DNA of 16,773 nt from an uncultured Clostridia bacterium (lineage in GTDB: Bacteria > Bacillota > Clostridia > TANB77 > CAG-508). The translations under genes and the position numbers were made by a program. Of this stretch, positions 1-8,312 are shown piece by piece (position 1 is the first letter of the stretch; every line of letters begins with the position of its first letter). The stretch is taken from the NCBI GenBank assembly GCA_947625565.1, contig CANQOU010000016.1, positions 1 through 16,773 on the forward strand. Direction: 5' to 3'. A model generated the notes under the pieces. It was not told where the DNA came from. It saw only the letters and a list, made by a program, of their open reading frames with translations, and ran no database searches.

Positions 1-6
1 ATAAAT

Positions 7-369
7 ATGACATTAAAGCAATGTAAAAGCTGTGGTGCTTTAATAAAAATACTTAAAGACTGTCCAGAAAAATGCATTCAATGTTGTGGAAAAGAAATGG
101 AAACTGTAATTCCAAACTCTGTAGATGCTGCTGTTGAAAAGCACATTCCTACTTATGAAATATTAGGAGATACCATTTCAGTATGTGTTCCACATGTTAT
201 GGAAGAAGAACATTTCATTGAATGGATTTCATTAGTATCAGATTCTAAAGAATATACTGTGACACTTCTACCTAATGAAGATGCAAAAGCCATATTTCCA
301 TATATTCCTAACTCTACATTATATAGTTATTGTAATAAACATGGGTTATGGAAAGCAACTGTAAATTAA
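7..369 (+). CDS. Desulfoferrodoxin-type superoxide reductase
   Basis: Non-haem iron superoxide reductase, a cytoplasmic enzyme that reduces superoxide to peroxide in anaerobes without releasing oxygen. The 120-residue protein has an N-terminal desulforedoxin-like Cys cluster (C6, C9, C26, C27) that would bind the Fe(SCys)4 centre I. The C-terminal domain carries the complete centre II ligand set: H46 (in EKH), H63 and H69 (PHxMEEEHFIEWI), and C109 with H112 (CNKHGLWKA). K45 matches the conserved catalytic lysine. Extra cysteines (C19, C23) lie between the two Cys pairs, and this N-terminal loop is longer than in the usual CxxC-x(n)-CC pattern. Only six bases precede the ATG, so its ribosome binding site and promoter lie outside the window. 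It ends at a perfect hairpin shared with the convergent comEA-like gene. Family assignment is secure; centre I occupancy is inferred from the cysteines. Confidence 0.93.
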   Translation: MTLKQCKSCGALIKILKDCPEKCIQCCGKEMETVIPNSVDAAVEKHIPTYEILGDTISVCVPHVMEEEHFIEWISLVSDSKEYTVTLLPNEDAKAIFPYIPNSTLYSYCNKHGLWKATVN

Positions 370-374
370 AATAT

Positions 375-402
375 ATCAGGCAATAAAATAAATTGCCTGA
401 TT
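375..402. terminator. Bidirectional terminator between superoxide reductase and comEA-like gene
   Basis: A perfect 10-bp inverted repeat (ATCAGGCAAT at 375-384, ATTGCCTGAT at 392-401) with a 7-nt loop sits between two convergent stop codons. A T-rich tract (TATTTTT) follows on the + strand. A weaker one (ATATTTT) follows on the - strand. Confidence 0.85.
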
Positions 403-412
403 ATTTTTAATC

Positions 413-1090
413 TTATTTAACACAAATTTTATCTTTAATTTTACTATATTTACTTTCGCCAATTCCATTAACATTTTTTATATCCTCAACATTTTTAAAA
501 TTTCCATTTTCTTTTCTGTACTCTATAATTTTATCAGCAGTTGAAGGTCCAATTCCTGTTAATGTTTCCAACTGTTCTTTTGTAGCTATGTTAATATTGA
601 TTTTTGCTGAACTTATCATTTTATTTCCACTATTATCACTTTTTTTAGTAGTATTATTCACATCTAATCCACTTTCTGTTGTTATATATGATTTTTCTTC
701 TTCATTTTTTCTTGGCAAAATAATATGCATGCCATCCTCAATTACATATGCTAAATTTACTGCTCCAGCATCTGCATCATCAGTTAATCCTCCTGCCTTA
801 TCAATAACATCTGCTATTCTGCTTCCTTCTGATAATATGTACACTCCAGGTGTATTAACTGCTCCTGTTATATACACCGTAACATCTTTTGTCTTTTCTT
901 TTCCATCTTCATTTTTCTCTTCTAATGCATTATTTAATACATTCTCTTGATTGTCTATTTTGCCATCTAAAAAAACCTCTTCACCTTGATTAACATCATA
1001 ATTTGCATATACATAATAAATTATAGCCCCTATTAAAACTATACAAATGCATATAATTATTATTTTTTGTTTTCTATTAAAATTCTTCAT
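413..1090 (-). CDS. comEA: ComEA-like DNA-binding protein (SLBB + helix-hairpin-helix)
   Basis: Probable membrane-anchored receptor that binds double-stranded DNA during uptake. From the chosen ATG at 1090 the 225-residue protein has a short basic N-terminus, one membrane segment (about residues 9-28), an acidic linker, an SLBB beta-grasp domain (about 70-126, VTVYITGAVNTPGVY) and a C-terminal pair of helix-hairpin-helix motifs (ININIATKEQLETLTGIGPS and VNGIGESK). This is the ComEA architecture. The frame is open to an ATG at 1141, but that start has no ribosome binding site. The ATG at 1090 follows AAAGGA 11 nt upstream and puts the membrane anchor right at the N-terminus. No comEB/comEC lies next to it, so its role in competence in this organism is an inference. 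It is transcribed divergently from the DD-carboxypeptidase gene. Confidence 0.88.
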   Translation of the reverse strand: MKNFNRKQKIIIICICIVLIGAIIYYVYANYDVNQGEEVFLDGKIDNQENVLNNALEEKNEDGKEKTKDVTVYITGAVNTPGVYILSEGSRIADVIDKAGGLTDDADAGAVNLAYVIEDGMHIILPRKNEEEKSYITTESGLDVNNTTKKSDNSGNKMISSAKININIATKEQLETLTGIGPSTADKIIEYRKENGNFKNVEDIKNVNGIGESKYSKIKDKICVK

Positions 1091-1142
1091 TTCTATCACA
1101 TTCCTTTCTACGATATTTTTCCTCTTTTTATTTTTATGCATA

Positions 1143-1171
1143 TTGAAAAAAAAACTAAAATACGATATAGT
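1143..1171 (+). promoter_or_regulatory. Sigma-A-type promoter of the DD-carboxypeptidase gene
   Basis: TTGAAA (1143-1148), a 17-bp spacer, then TATAGT (1166-1171). The start codon lies about 30 bp downstream. Spacing is ideal and both boxes differ from consensus by one base. Confidence 0.7.
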
Positions 1172-1202
1172 GTAATAAGATTAAAAAACTAGGTGATGAT
1201 AA

Positions 1203-2408
1203 GTGAAAAAAAGATATATACTTTGTTTTATTATTTTAATTGTACTAATATTATCAGGAAATTTGTCATATGCTTCAACTGTATTAGTTCCATATGTTTC
1301 AGCTGATTCTGCAGTATTGATAGAAACCTCTACTGCTAAGGTATTATTTAATAAAAATGAAAATTCTAAACTAGAACCAGCAAGTGTTACTAAGATTATG
1401 ACTGCTATTTTAACAATAGAAAATTGTAATTTAAATGACACTGTTACAGTACCAGCAAATGCAGTATCTAATATTCCAGAAGGATATAGTATTGCAGAAT
1501 TAAAACCAAATGAACAACTAACAGTAAATCAATTACTACAATTACTTATGGTATATTCTGCAAATGATGCCGCAAATGTTCTTGCTTTCCATATAGACAG
1601 TTCTATTCCCAAATTTGCAGCTCGAATGAATGCTAAATTGCAAGAATTAAATATAAAAAATACACATTTTACTAACCCTAGTGGTATGCATGATGTAAAT
1701 CATTATTCAACAGCATATGATATAGCCTTACTAATGAAATATTGTGTTAGCAATACAACCTTCCAAAAATACGCAAGTTTAAAATCCTGTGAAATACCTG
1801 CAACTAATCTTTCTGATATACGAAAATATAGTAACACAAACCCTATGCTAAACCCAGATAGTAAATACTATTATCCGTCACTCCTTGCAACAAAAACTGG
1901 ATTTACAACACCTGCAAAATATTGTCTAGCTTCATATGCTAAAGAAAATGACTTATCTATGATTTGCGTAATTTTACATTCTGAAGAATCTTTAAATAGA
2001 TTTAATGAAACAAAACAACTATTTCAATATGCTGCAAAATCCTTTGCTTTTCAAGATATTGCAAAAAAAGGAGATATTATTACTCAAATAACAGTACAAG
2101 ATGCAACTTCTGATACACAAAACCTTGATATAGTATTAAATGATAATTTAAATTTATTAGCTCGTTCTGATTTAGATTATCTTTCTCCTCAAATAACCCT
2201 AAAAAATATTCCATCAGCCCCAGTCAGCAAAGGAGAAATTGTTGGTACTGCTACATATACAATTGATGAGCAAAATTATTCAATTGATTTAGTTGCTGCA
2301 AATGATGTAATAAAAAAATCTTCAAATATTTACTTTATAATAGCATTGTTATGTGTATTAGTAATTCTTTTATTACTTTGCTTTGTAAAAATAAAAAGAA
2401 AAAAATAA
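1203..2408 (+). CDS. D-alanyl-D-alanine carboxypeptidase (PBP5/DacF family)
   Basis: Low-molecular-mass penicillin-binding protein that removes the terminal D-Ala from peptidoglycan stem peptides outside the membrane. The 401-residue protein starts at GTG 1203, with AGGTG 7 nt upstream. It has a signal peptide (about 1-25) and the three motifs of the active-site serine class: S61-V-T-K64, S119-A-N121 and K231-T-G233. A PBP5 C-terminal beta domain follows (about 285-370). A C-terminal hydrophobic segment (about 376-396) ending in KIKRKK anchors the enzyme; it is more membrane-spanning than the amphipathic helix of E. coli PBP5. It has its own promoter and a terminator shared with the convergent LCP gene. 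Which of the DacA, DacB or DacF paralogues it corresponds to cannot be decided by eye, and a sporulation role is possible but not shown. Confidence 0.93.
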   Translation: MKKRYILCFIILIVLILSGNLSYASTVLVPYVSADSAVLIETSTAKVLFNKNENSKLEPASVTKIMTAILTIENCNLNDTVTVPANAVSNIPEGYSIAELKPNEQLTVNQLLQLLMVYSANDAANVLAFHIDSSIPKFAARMNAKLQELNIKNTHFTNPSGMHDVNHYSTAYDIALLMKYCVSNTTFQKYASLKSCEIPATNLSDIRKYSNTNPMLNPDSKYYYPSLLATKTGFTTPAKYCLASYAKENDLSMICVILHSEESLNRFNETKQLFQYAAKSFAFQDIAKKGDIITQITVQDATSDTQNLDIVLNDNLNLLARSDLDYLSPQITLKNIPSAPVSKGEIVGTATYTIDEQNYSIDLVAANDVIKKSSNIYFIIALLCVLVILLLLCFVKIKRKK

Positions 2409-2444
2409 CTGATAATAAATATTTATTGAATATCAAAATAAAAA

Positions 2445-2480
2445 GAGGACATGAATTAAATTATATGTCCCCCTTTTTTT
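2445..2480. terminator. Terminator between DD-carboxypeptidase and LCP genes
   Basis: GGACAT (2447-2452) pairs with ATGTCC (2465-2470). In the leftward transcript the stem grows to 8 bp using one G-U pair and is followed by TTTTTATTTT, a good terminator for the LCP gene. On the + strand CCC and seven T's follow, so it may work in both directions. Confidence 0.75.
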
Positions 2481-3804
2481 ATTCATTGACCTTATTAAAA
2501 TCTTTTCCAATAATAATGGTTGCATCTACTTTGCTGCTATAGTTCTTATTATTTCCAACACTTGCATTTCCTAATAAATCTTTAATATCTTTTAAGCTTT
2601 CCTCACTTAAATCTTTTTTATTAGTAACAACAGTTTTAGAAATTTCTGATGTATTTCCTGTTTTCGTAACATCATATCCTTCTTTTTTTAATAAATCTAC
2701 TACTTCTTTAAGTTTAGAGTCATTGCCTGTACCATTTAAAACTTCCAATTTAATTTTTGATTTACTCGTACTTGCCGCATTAGTAGTATTTCCTGTTGTA
2801 TTTTCATCGTCTTCCGCTTCCTCTACAGTTTCTGGATAGTATAGTTTTTGAATTGTTGTTTCTATTTGTGTTTCATCTGGTATGAAAAACCAATATCTGT
2901 TCCCGGCACCTGCAGATTTTGGTGGTAATTGGTCATTTACACCTGGTAAAACATCTGTTACCATATTTTCTGTACTAAATTCAACTGCATATGGGATATA
3001 ATCCTTCAAGTAATTAAAATCTAAGTTAGTCTCTAAATTTCTACCCGCAATATCTAATATCTGACCTAATTTAAATATATTTTCTGGTCTTAAAGTTTGT
3101 TGCATAACTGCCATCATAAATTCTCTTTGCGTTCTCATTCTTCCAGTATCATTGTCCCCATATTCTACAGGATATGATGTACCATTATTATTATGCCTAA
3201 AGCGTAATAATTGTTCTGCTTTATCTCCATCTAATAATTGTTCCCCAGCAGTCAAATTTATGTGCAAGTTTTGTGTTGGATCATCATACTTCATATTCAT
3301 TGGAACATTGAATGTTACTCCATCAAGTGCATCTACCAATTCTATAAAAGCTTCTGTTTTAACAACAGCATAATATTTAATATCTAAATTTGTTAAATCA
3401 TTAACTGCCTTCAAAATTTTGTCTATACTGGTACTATATAAACTATTGATTTTGTCTGATGGTGTTGCTCTGTTTTTATTACTTCCTATATATGTATCTC
3501 TTGGAATAGATAATAAAGTGGCTCTTTGAGTATTAGGATTATATGATGCTACCATTATAGTATCAGTTGGTGCATTATCTCCTAAGTCTGTACTTACTCC
3601 TAACAATAAAACTTTGAATTCTGGTAAATTTTTCTTAGTGTTTTCATCATGTCCTACTACTGTTGCAAGCATTCCTGAAACTCCTCCGCCATTTTTCTTT
3701 GTTTTATATGCAAACCATATTCCATATACAATAACTAATAATAAAATGACTAATAATATTTTTCTTCCTAGCTTTCTTTCCTTCTTTTTTTGCTGTTTTT
3801 TCAC
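2479..3804 (-). CDS. LytR-CpsA-Psr (LCP) family cell-wall glycopolymer ligase with LytR_C domain
   Basis: Membrane-anchored LCP enzyme, expected to transfer lipid-linked anionic glycopolymers (such as teichoic acids) onto peptidoglycan outside the membrane. The 441-residue protein starts at GTG 3804 behind AGGAGG. It has a basic N-terminus and one membrane helix (about 15-33). The LCP domain (about 62-235) shows the characteristic residues: TDTIMVAS with D81, SIPRDTY with R102 and D103, DKIN at 117-120, RFRH at 201-204 and DTGRMRTQREF at about 219-229. After an acidic, Asn/Thr-rich linker (about 325-350) comes a LytR C-terminal domain (KLEVLNGTG at 352-360 onwards). The older name 'transcriptional attenuator' is misleading, since no DNA-binding domain is present. 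It has its own promoter just upstream, so it need not depend on the cvpA transcript. Confidence 0.93.
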   Translation of the reverse strand: MKKQQKKKERKLGRKILLVILLLVIVYGIWFAYKTKKNGGGVSGMLATVVGHDENTKKNLPEFKVLLLGVSTDLGDNAPTDTIMVASYNPNTQRATLLSIPRDTYIGSNKNRATPSDKINSLYSTSIDKILKAVNDLTNLDIKYYAVVKTEAFIELVDALDGVTFNVPMNMKYDDPTQNLHINLTAGEQLLDGDKAEQLLRFRHNNNGTSYPVEYGDNDTGRMRTQREFMMAVMQQTLRPENIFKLGQILDIAGRNLETNLDFNYLKDYIPYAVEFSTENMVTDVLPGVNDQLPPKSAGAGNRYWFFIPDETQIETTIQKLYYPETVEEAEDDENTTGNTTNAASTSKSKIKLEVLNGTGNDSKLKEVVDLLKKEGYDVTKTGNTSEISKTVVTNKKDLSEESLKDIKDLLGNASVGNNKNYSSKVDATIIIGKDFNKVNE

Positions 3805-3835
3805 TTCAACTATTCCTCCTAAGTTTATTATATTT

Positions 3836-3864
3836 AGTATATCAAATCAAATAACAAAAAGCAA
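3836..3864 (-). promoter_or_regulatory. Promoter of the LCP gene
   Basis: Read leftward: TTGCTT (3864-3859), a 17-bp spacer, then TATACT (3841-3836), preceded by TG one base before the -10 (extended -10, TGATATACT). It lies between the cvpA-like stop and the LCP start. Confidence 0.65.
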
Positions 3865-3878
3865 CCATTATGCATATT

Positions 3879-4466
3879 TTATTTTATCAGTAAAGAAATA
3901 ATGTTATTCTTATACATTTCCTTGGCAATAAGTGATTTTTCAATCTCTGTATGTACTATGTTTGTTGAATTAATTTGTCCTACAAAACTGATTATCAACA
4001 AAACTATATATACAAAAGCAATCCCTCTAATAGCACCAAATATAATTCCACCTATTTCATTAAATTGCTCCAATACTGGCAATTTAGCTATCAAGTTAGC
4101 TAAAGCTGTAACAAACCTTAATACTATTCTAATGACAATATATAAAATTAACATTACCCCAGTTCTAATAATACTTATAGATATTTCTCTTGCTGTAGTT
4201 GGTAATATTTCATTTTGAATTTGTCCTTGTATGTTAGTTTTATCTTGCTCAGATATTGAAAGATTTTCCACAATTTTAGTTTCTATTGTTTCATCTAAAT
4301 TAGTTGTATTTATAATAATATTTGTTATTGGTCTATATAAGATTATTGTAGCAACAATTGCAATAACAACAGCACATAAGCTTATGCCTAACTCTATAAG
4401 TCCTTTTTTATATCCTAAAAATATTGATAATGCTAAAACTGCAATAATTATAATATCAGCAATCAT
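3879..4466 (-). CDS. CvpA family membrane protein
   Basis: A 195-residue integral membrane protein matching the CvpA (colicin V production) family. The N-terminus (DIIIIAVLALSIFLGYKKGLIE) has the family's first helix followed by the GYKKGL turn. Three more hydrophobic segments lie at about residues 27-45, 100-120 and 140-165. The biochemical role of CvpA is not settled: it was first linked to colicin V export in E. coli, and homologues have been tied to envelope stress resistance. The start at 4466 follows a good AAAGGAG. The gene begins 12 bp after the DUF5711-like gene ends, so the two form an operon. The LCP gene downstream has its own promoter. Confidence 0.85.
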   Translation of the reverse strand: MIADIIIIAVLALSIFLGYKKGLIELGISLCAVVIAIVATIILYRPITNIIINTTNLDETIETKIVENLSISEQDKTNIQGQIQNEILPTTAREISISIIRTGVMLILYIVIRIVLRFVTALANLIAKLPVLEQFNEIGGIIFGAIRGIAFVYIVLLIISFVGQINSTNIVHTEIEKSLIAKEMYKNNIISLLIK

Positions 4467-4478
4467 ATTTCTTCTCCT

Positions 4479-5660
4479 TTATAAATTTACAATTTCAATT
4501 TTATCTCTATAAATAATTCCTGCTATATTTCCAGAAATAACAACATCCGTAATTTCTTGTTTTGCTTTATATCGTTTTACTAACCATCCACCTGTGTTTA
4601 TAAATTCTATTTCCGTGCCTAAATTAAGTCCTATTATGTTTTCATATGTATATAATTCCTTAGTAACTGATTTGGCAGTATAGTTTGCAGTTCCTTTATT
4701 TTCTGTATTTACAATAGTTACATTAGTATCTGCTGTAAATAAATTAGCAGCCATCTCCTCTAGTATTACTACATTATCATTCAAATCAATTGCTTGAAAT
4801 ATTGTTTTCTTATTTGTATTATCATACAAAACTTCTTTGTTACCGTCTAATGAAAAAGCTGTTATTTTATCTTTAGACATACAAATTAGTCTGTCTTTAT
4901 TATGATATTGAATATTAGTAATCAATTCATTGTTGTCTATTAAATATATTGCAATTTTCGAATTATCTGCATCTTCTTGTGCTTTTTCTATTGAAAACAC
5001 TTCGATTTTTGATTGTATTGTAACTCCTGATGTATCTACTTCTGCTAATGCTAGATATTTATTGTCATTAGAAATAGCTATGTCAGAAACTCTTGTTGTT
5101 GATAAGAAGGTTTTAAATAAAGCTTTACCTTTATCATCATAAACATTTATAACCGTTTTATTGATTGTACCTGTAATAGCAACAGCTGTATATCCATTTT
5201 GACCAGTATAGATTTTTGAAATATTTCCATCTATTGAATCTTCCCAAATCATTTCTTTATCTTGTATAAAGTATATTTTCTGACCTTTTTCTTCTGCAAT
5301 AACTAAATTTCTTTCATTTGCATGGAATATAGGATTTGATATATCCATATCAATCTTTGTCTCCTCTTTAGCAGTACTTCCATATATATGAAATTCATTC
5401 TTATTTAAAATTCCTATATATTGTCCAAATGCGTAGATTTTTGAATTTTCATCTTGAGCTATATCTATTGTAACTAATTTATCTTGATTAACTTCCTTTT
5501 GTAAAATATTAGTATCAACCCACTCTCTAAAGTCCTTATCTCGCACATAAATAATAATAAAAACAACAATGGCAATTATAACCATGGCAGCTATAGCAGT
5601 AATTGCAATTCTTTTTTTGTTCATTTTTTTGCTCTCTGGTTCTTTCCAATAATCCTTCAT
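4479..5660 (-). CDS. DUF5711-like membrane-anchored beta-propeller protein
   Basis: A 393-residue protein with a short basic N-terminus, one membrane helix (about 17-39) and a large extracytoplasmic part made of short repeated beta-strand units. Examples are SKIYAFGQYIGILN, KIYFIQDKEMIW and YLALAEVDTSGV with alternating turns, as in WD40- or PQQ-like propellers. It resembles DUF5711 proteins of clostridia, which have no established function; this link is from memory of the family's look. The start at 5660 follows AGGAAAGGA. It is transcribed with the cvpA-like gene from a TTGAAA-N17-TAGAAT promoter. The envelope-gene neighbourhood suggests a scaffold or sensor at the cell surface, but that is inference only. 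Confidence 0.65.
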   Translation of the reverse strand: MKDYWKEPESKKMNKKRIAITAIAAMVIIAIVVFIIIYVRDKDFREWVDTNILQKEVNQDKLVTIDIAQDENSKIYAFGQYIGILNKNEFHIYGSTAKEETKIDMDISNPIFHANERNLVIAEEKGQKIYFIQDKEMIWEDSIDGNISKIYTGQNGYTAVAITGTINKTVINVYDDKGKALFKTFLSTTRVSDIAISNDNKYLALAEVDTSGVTIQSKIEVFSIEKAQEDADNSKIAIYLIDNNELITNIQYHNKDRLICMSKDKITAFSLDGNKEVLYDNTNKKTIFQAIDLNDNVVILEEMAANLFTADTNVTIVNTENKGTANYTAKSVTKELYTYENIIGLNLGTEIEFINTGGWLVKRYKAKQEITDVVISGNIAGIIYRDKIEIVNL

Positions 5661-5690
5661 TTATTTTTCCTTTCCTTCATTGTTGTTTTT

Positions 5691-5719
5691 ATTCTACTAT
5701 ATAATTTATGTTTTTTCAA
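5691..5719 (-). promoter_or_regulatory. Promoter of the DUF5711-like/cvpA operon
   Basis: Read leftward: TTGAAA (5719-5714), a 17-bp spacer, then TAGAAT (5696-5691). The -35 box lies within the last codons of the upstream ykvI-like gene. Confidence 0.6.
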
Positions 5720-6725
5720 CTGTTTTCATAGTAATTATTTTTAGAATTTGAACAAGACCTAAATATCCAAATATAGGATATAAAAATCTAATTAAATTTG
5801 AAAATCCGATAGTTGAAATTGGAATAGATGCAATACAAATAGCAATCATTATTGTAACTTTAGTATCTTTATTTTTCTGTATATTTTGCAAAAATCCTGT
5901 TCCTAAAGCTATTGCTGTCGTTAAAATAGATGATAATATAATAATTCCATATATAAATTTTAAATATGGAAATTTTGTGGTAACTACATATGAAATAGGC
6001 ATTTCTAAATGTTCAATATTTACCATAATTTGTGTCATTGCAATATAAACACAAAATGCTAATATGCTAATTATAATTCCTACTGATGTGGCTACCTTAT
6101 ATGTTTTTATATTACTGATTTCATTATTTAGAGAAATTAAAACAGGAATAAGCAAAATCATATTATAGCTTGTATATAAGATACTACTAATAAACCAGTT
6201 TGTATTTTCTGCAATTATATAGGAAAAGTTTATTTGTTTACTACTAATTATCCCTATAATTAAAATAAACACTATTAACACAGGCACAATTGTCTGGCTT
6301 ACATTTACTAATCCTTTAGTTTCCTTTAATAAGATTATAATACATAATATTGCTAATATGCTACTTCCTAATATTTGTGAAATATAAAGATTTTCATTCA
6401 AATAAGTTCCAAATCCTGCTATCATAATAAAGAATGTAATTAAAATAAATAAATTGATAAATATATTAAGTATTGATATACAATATCTTTTTAATTTAGT
6501 ATCTGTGCCTATAATTACTTCTAAAAACTGTTTATAACTCTGAATTTTATTTTTATCAACTATATTAAATACTTTGTAAATTACTAAGCTAAACAACATA
6601 CTAGAAATAATAATTCCTACTATTCCCTTTATACCATAAGAAAAAAAGAATAAATATATCTCTTGTCCAGAAGCAAATCCTGCCCCTATTAGTGCTCCTA
6701 TTATGACAAATATAATTTTTAACAT
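5706..6725 (-). CDS. YkvI-like integral membrane protein (LeuT-fold transporter type)
   Basis: A hydrophobic protein of 339 residues with about ten membrane helices, resembling the YkvI group of the amino acid/polyamine/organocation (LeuT-fold) superfamily. The first helix carries the glycine-rich break GALIGAGFASGQE (about residues 10-22), like the unwound substrate-binding helix of that fold. The substrate is unknown. The frame is open further upstream to a TTG at 6794, but that would overlap the preceding gene and read through a strong stem-loop. I prefer the ATG at 6725, which begins directly at helix 1; the ATG at 6740 is also possible. Neither has a clear ribosome binding site, so the start is uncertain. 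A TATAAT sits in the loop of the stem-loop just upstream. Confidence 0.75.
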   Translation of the reverse strand: MLKIIFVIIGALIGAGFASGQEIYLFFFSYGIKGIVGIIISSMLFSLVIYKVFNIVDKNKIQSYKQFLEVIIGTDTKLKRYCISILNIFINLFILITFFIMIAGFGTYLNENLYISQILGSSILAILCIIILLKETKGLVNVSQTIVPVLIVFILIIGIISSKQINFSYIIAENTNWFISSILYTSYNMILLIPVLISLNNEISNIKTYKVATSVGIIISILAFCVYIAMTQIMVNIEHLEMPISYVVTTKFPYLKFIYGIIILSSILTTAIALGTGFLQNIQKNKDTKVTIMIAICIASIPISTIGFSNLIRFLYPIFGYLGLVQILKIITMKTVEKT

Positions 6726-6763
6726 AAAAAAAGACCCCATTTTATTATATGTGGTCTTTTTTT
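6726..6763 (-). terminator. Terminator of the ABC operon, with TATAAT in its loop
   Basis: An 11-bp stem (AAAAAAAGACC at 6726-6736, GGTCTTTTTTT at 6753-6763) with a 16-nt loop lies between the auxiliary subunit gene and the ykvI-like ATG. Read leftward it ends in seven T's, a typical intrinsic terminator. The loop contains TATAAT on the - strand (6749-6744), which could be the -10 box of the next gene, although no good -35 box is present. Confidence 0.75.
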
Positions 6764-6771
6764 TGATATTC

Positions 6772-8301
6772 CTATTTTCTTCTTCTTCTAACAATCCATA
6801 CTATAATTCCTGCTAAAATAATAAGAATTGGTACAGCAAATATTATTATTAAAATAACATTGTTTTCTACCTCTGTTGCAGAATAAGTTATAGTTCCTGT
6901 ATTTTTTCTAGAAATAATCCCTTCTTCTTTATTTGATAAATATGCAATAGAATTTAGGGCTACATCTCTATTTTGTCTATATATAATTGCTGGGTCTCCT
7001 GCACCTTGAGATAATGGTATATCTGAAATGAAGTATGCTTCTCCATAAATGATTAATTTTGATACCTTTGCACTTTCTCCTGTTTCTTCATTTGCTTCTG
7101 ACAACGTTTTTTCCATCATTTGACCTACTGTATAGCTTTTTTTCTCCTCTTGCGCTTGTGGTTCATTTGATGTTATATAAAAGTTTGTTCTAAGATATGA
7201 GTTCTCACTTGTTGTAATTAAATCTGTTTTTTCTATTTTTAATTCTTCTAATTTTGAATCTTCCTCTGTATTGATTTTTGTTGCATCAATTAAAATAATT
7301 CCTTCTGAATTTTGTAATTTTTTTGTTACTTCTGTATTTTCTATATTTGGTAATATACAATCAGGCATTCCTGATAACATTTTAGTTTCATCTGATTCTC
7401 TAATAATTCCTGGCTCAAATGGTTTAATTCCATATGTAGCTAATATTTTATTAACATTTGGTAAATCGACATTTTGAGCTATTGCAGTTTGAAACCATAG
7501 TATATTTCCTCCTTTGTTTATATATTCTAGTATAGCATTTGTTGCAGAATCTTCAAAGTCTTTTGATGGCATTACAATAACTAATGTATCACAATCATCA
7601 GGTACTTTTCCTGTAGTTAAAAGGTCTACACTTTCAACCTCATTTATTTCGTTTTGTAAATACATATTTAAAAATTGTAATCCACTATTTAGAGATAAAT
7701 TTGAGTATCCTGTTAAGAAATATACTTTTGGAATCATTTCTGCTGAAACAAGTAAAAGTGATGCTGTTAATTTTTCTTCTGAAAGGTCAATTGTTTCAGA
7801 ATTTGCATAGTTAAATGTTATCAATTCGTTTGAACTTAATACTTTATATCTTTCACCACATTCTACAATAATTCCTGCTGAGCCTGTTTCAATTCCGTAT
7901 TTTTGCACTAGATCTGGTCTATCACTTGCCTTGACTACTTCTACTGTAATATTATCATTCTCTTTCGAATATTGCTTTGCTAAATCAATAACTGTATCAT
8001 CTTCAGAATATTCTACAAAATACATGTTTATATTTTTTGAAATATTTTTTACTAATTTTTTACTATCTTCTGTTAATGTAAATAACTGGTCTTTACTTAA
8101 GTCAATTGGTGTTAAATCTAAGTTTTTCATAACAATATTGATTGCAAAAAATATGGCTAAAATAATAGAAACTAATATTATTGTTTTTGTACCATTTATA
8201 AGCCACTTTTTCTTAATTATATCAATAAACTTATGAAAAGACTTATTTATTTTTTTCTCTTTAGTCTCTACTTTTATAAGTTCTTTATTTTCTTTTTTCA
8301 A
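6772..8301 (-). CDS. GldG-like ABC transporter auxiliary subunit
   Basis: A 509-residue protein of the GldG / 'ABC-type uncharacterised transport system' family. It has a charged N-terminus, a membrane helix (about 40-57) and a large extracytoplasmic domain containing IDLSKDQLFTLTEDSKK (a family hallmark), a KVYFLTGY segment and a GGNILWF strand typical of its Rossmann-like fold. A C-terminal helix (about 481-504) ends in RRRRK. I chose the TTG at 8301 because GGAGGG lies 7 nt upstream, overlapping the stop codon of the permease gene. An ATG at 8364 would overlap that gene by 52 bases and has no ribosome binding site. It is the last gene of a three-gene operon ending at an intrinsic terminator. 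In Bacteroidetes GldA/F/G is linked to gliding; here only an envelope transport role can be inferred. Confidence 0.85.
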   Translation of the reverse strand: MKKENKELIKVETKEKKINKSFHKFIDIIKKKWLINGTKTIILVSIILAIFFAINIVMKNLDLTPIDLSKDQLFTLTEDSKKLVKNISKNINMYFVEYSEDDTVIDLAKQYSKENDNITVEVVKASDRPDLVQKYGIETGSAGIIVECGERYKVLSSNELITFNYANSETIDLSEEKLTASLLLVSAEMIPKVYFLTGYSNLSLNSGLQFLNMYLQNEINEVESVDLLTTGKVPDDCDTLVIVMPSKDFEDSATNAILEYINKGGNILWFQTAIAQNVDLPNVNKILATYGIKPFEPGIIRESDETKMLSGMPDCILPNIENTEVTKKLQNSEGIILIDATKINTEEDSKLEELKIEKTDLITTSENSYLRTNFYITSNEPQAQEEKKSYTVGQMMEKTLSEANEETGESAKVSKLIIYGEAYFISDIPLSQGAGDPAIIYRQNRDVALNSIAYLSNKEEGIISRKNTGTITYSATEVENNVILIIIFAVPILIILAGIIVWIVRRRRK

Positions 8302-8312
8302 CTTTCTCCCTC

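Noticed and set aside
588..950. Rightward open frame of 120 codons across the comEA-like gene
   Set aside because: Antisense to a clear SLBB/HhH gene, no ribosome binding site, and a low-complexity Ser/Phe/Leu composition typical of the shadow of an AT-rich gene.
6726..6794. Longer ykvI-like start at TTG 6794
   Set aside because: It overlaps the upstream gene by 23 bases, has no ribosome binding site and would translate through the terminator stem.
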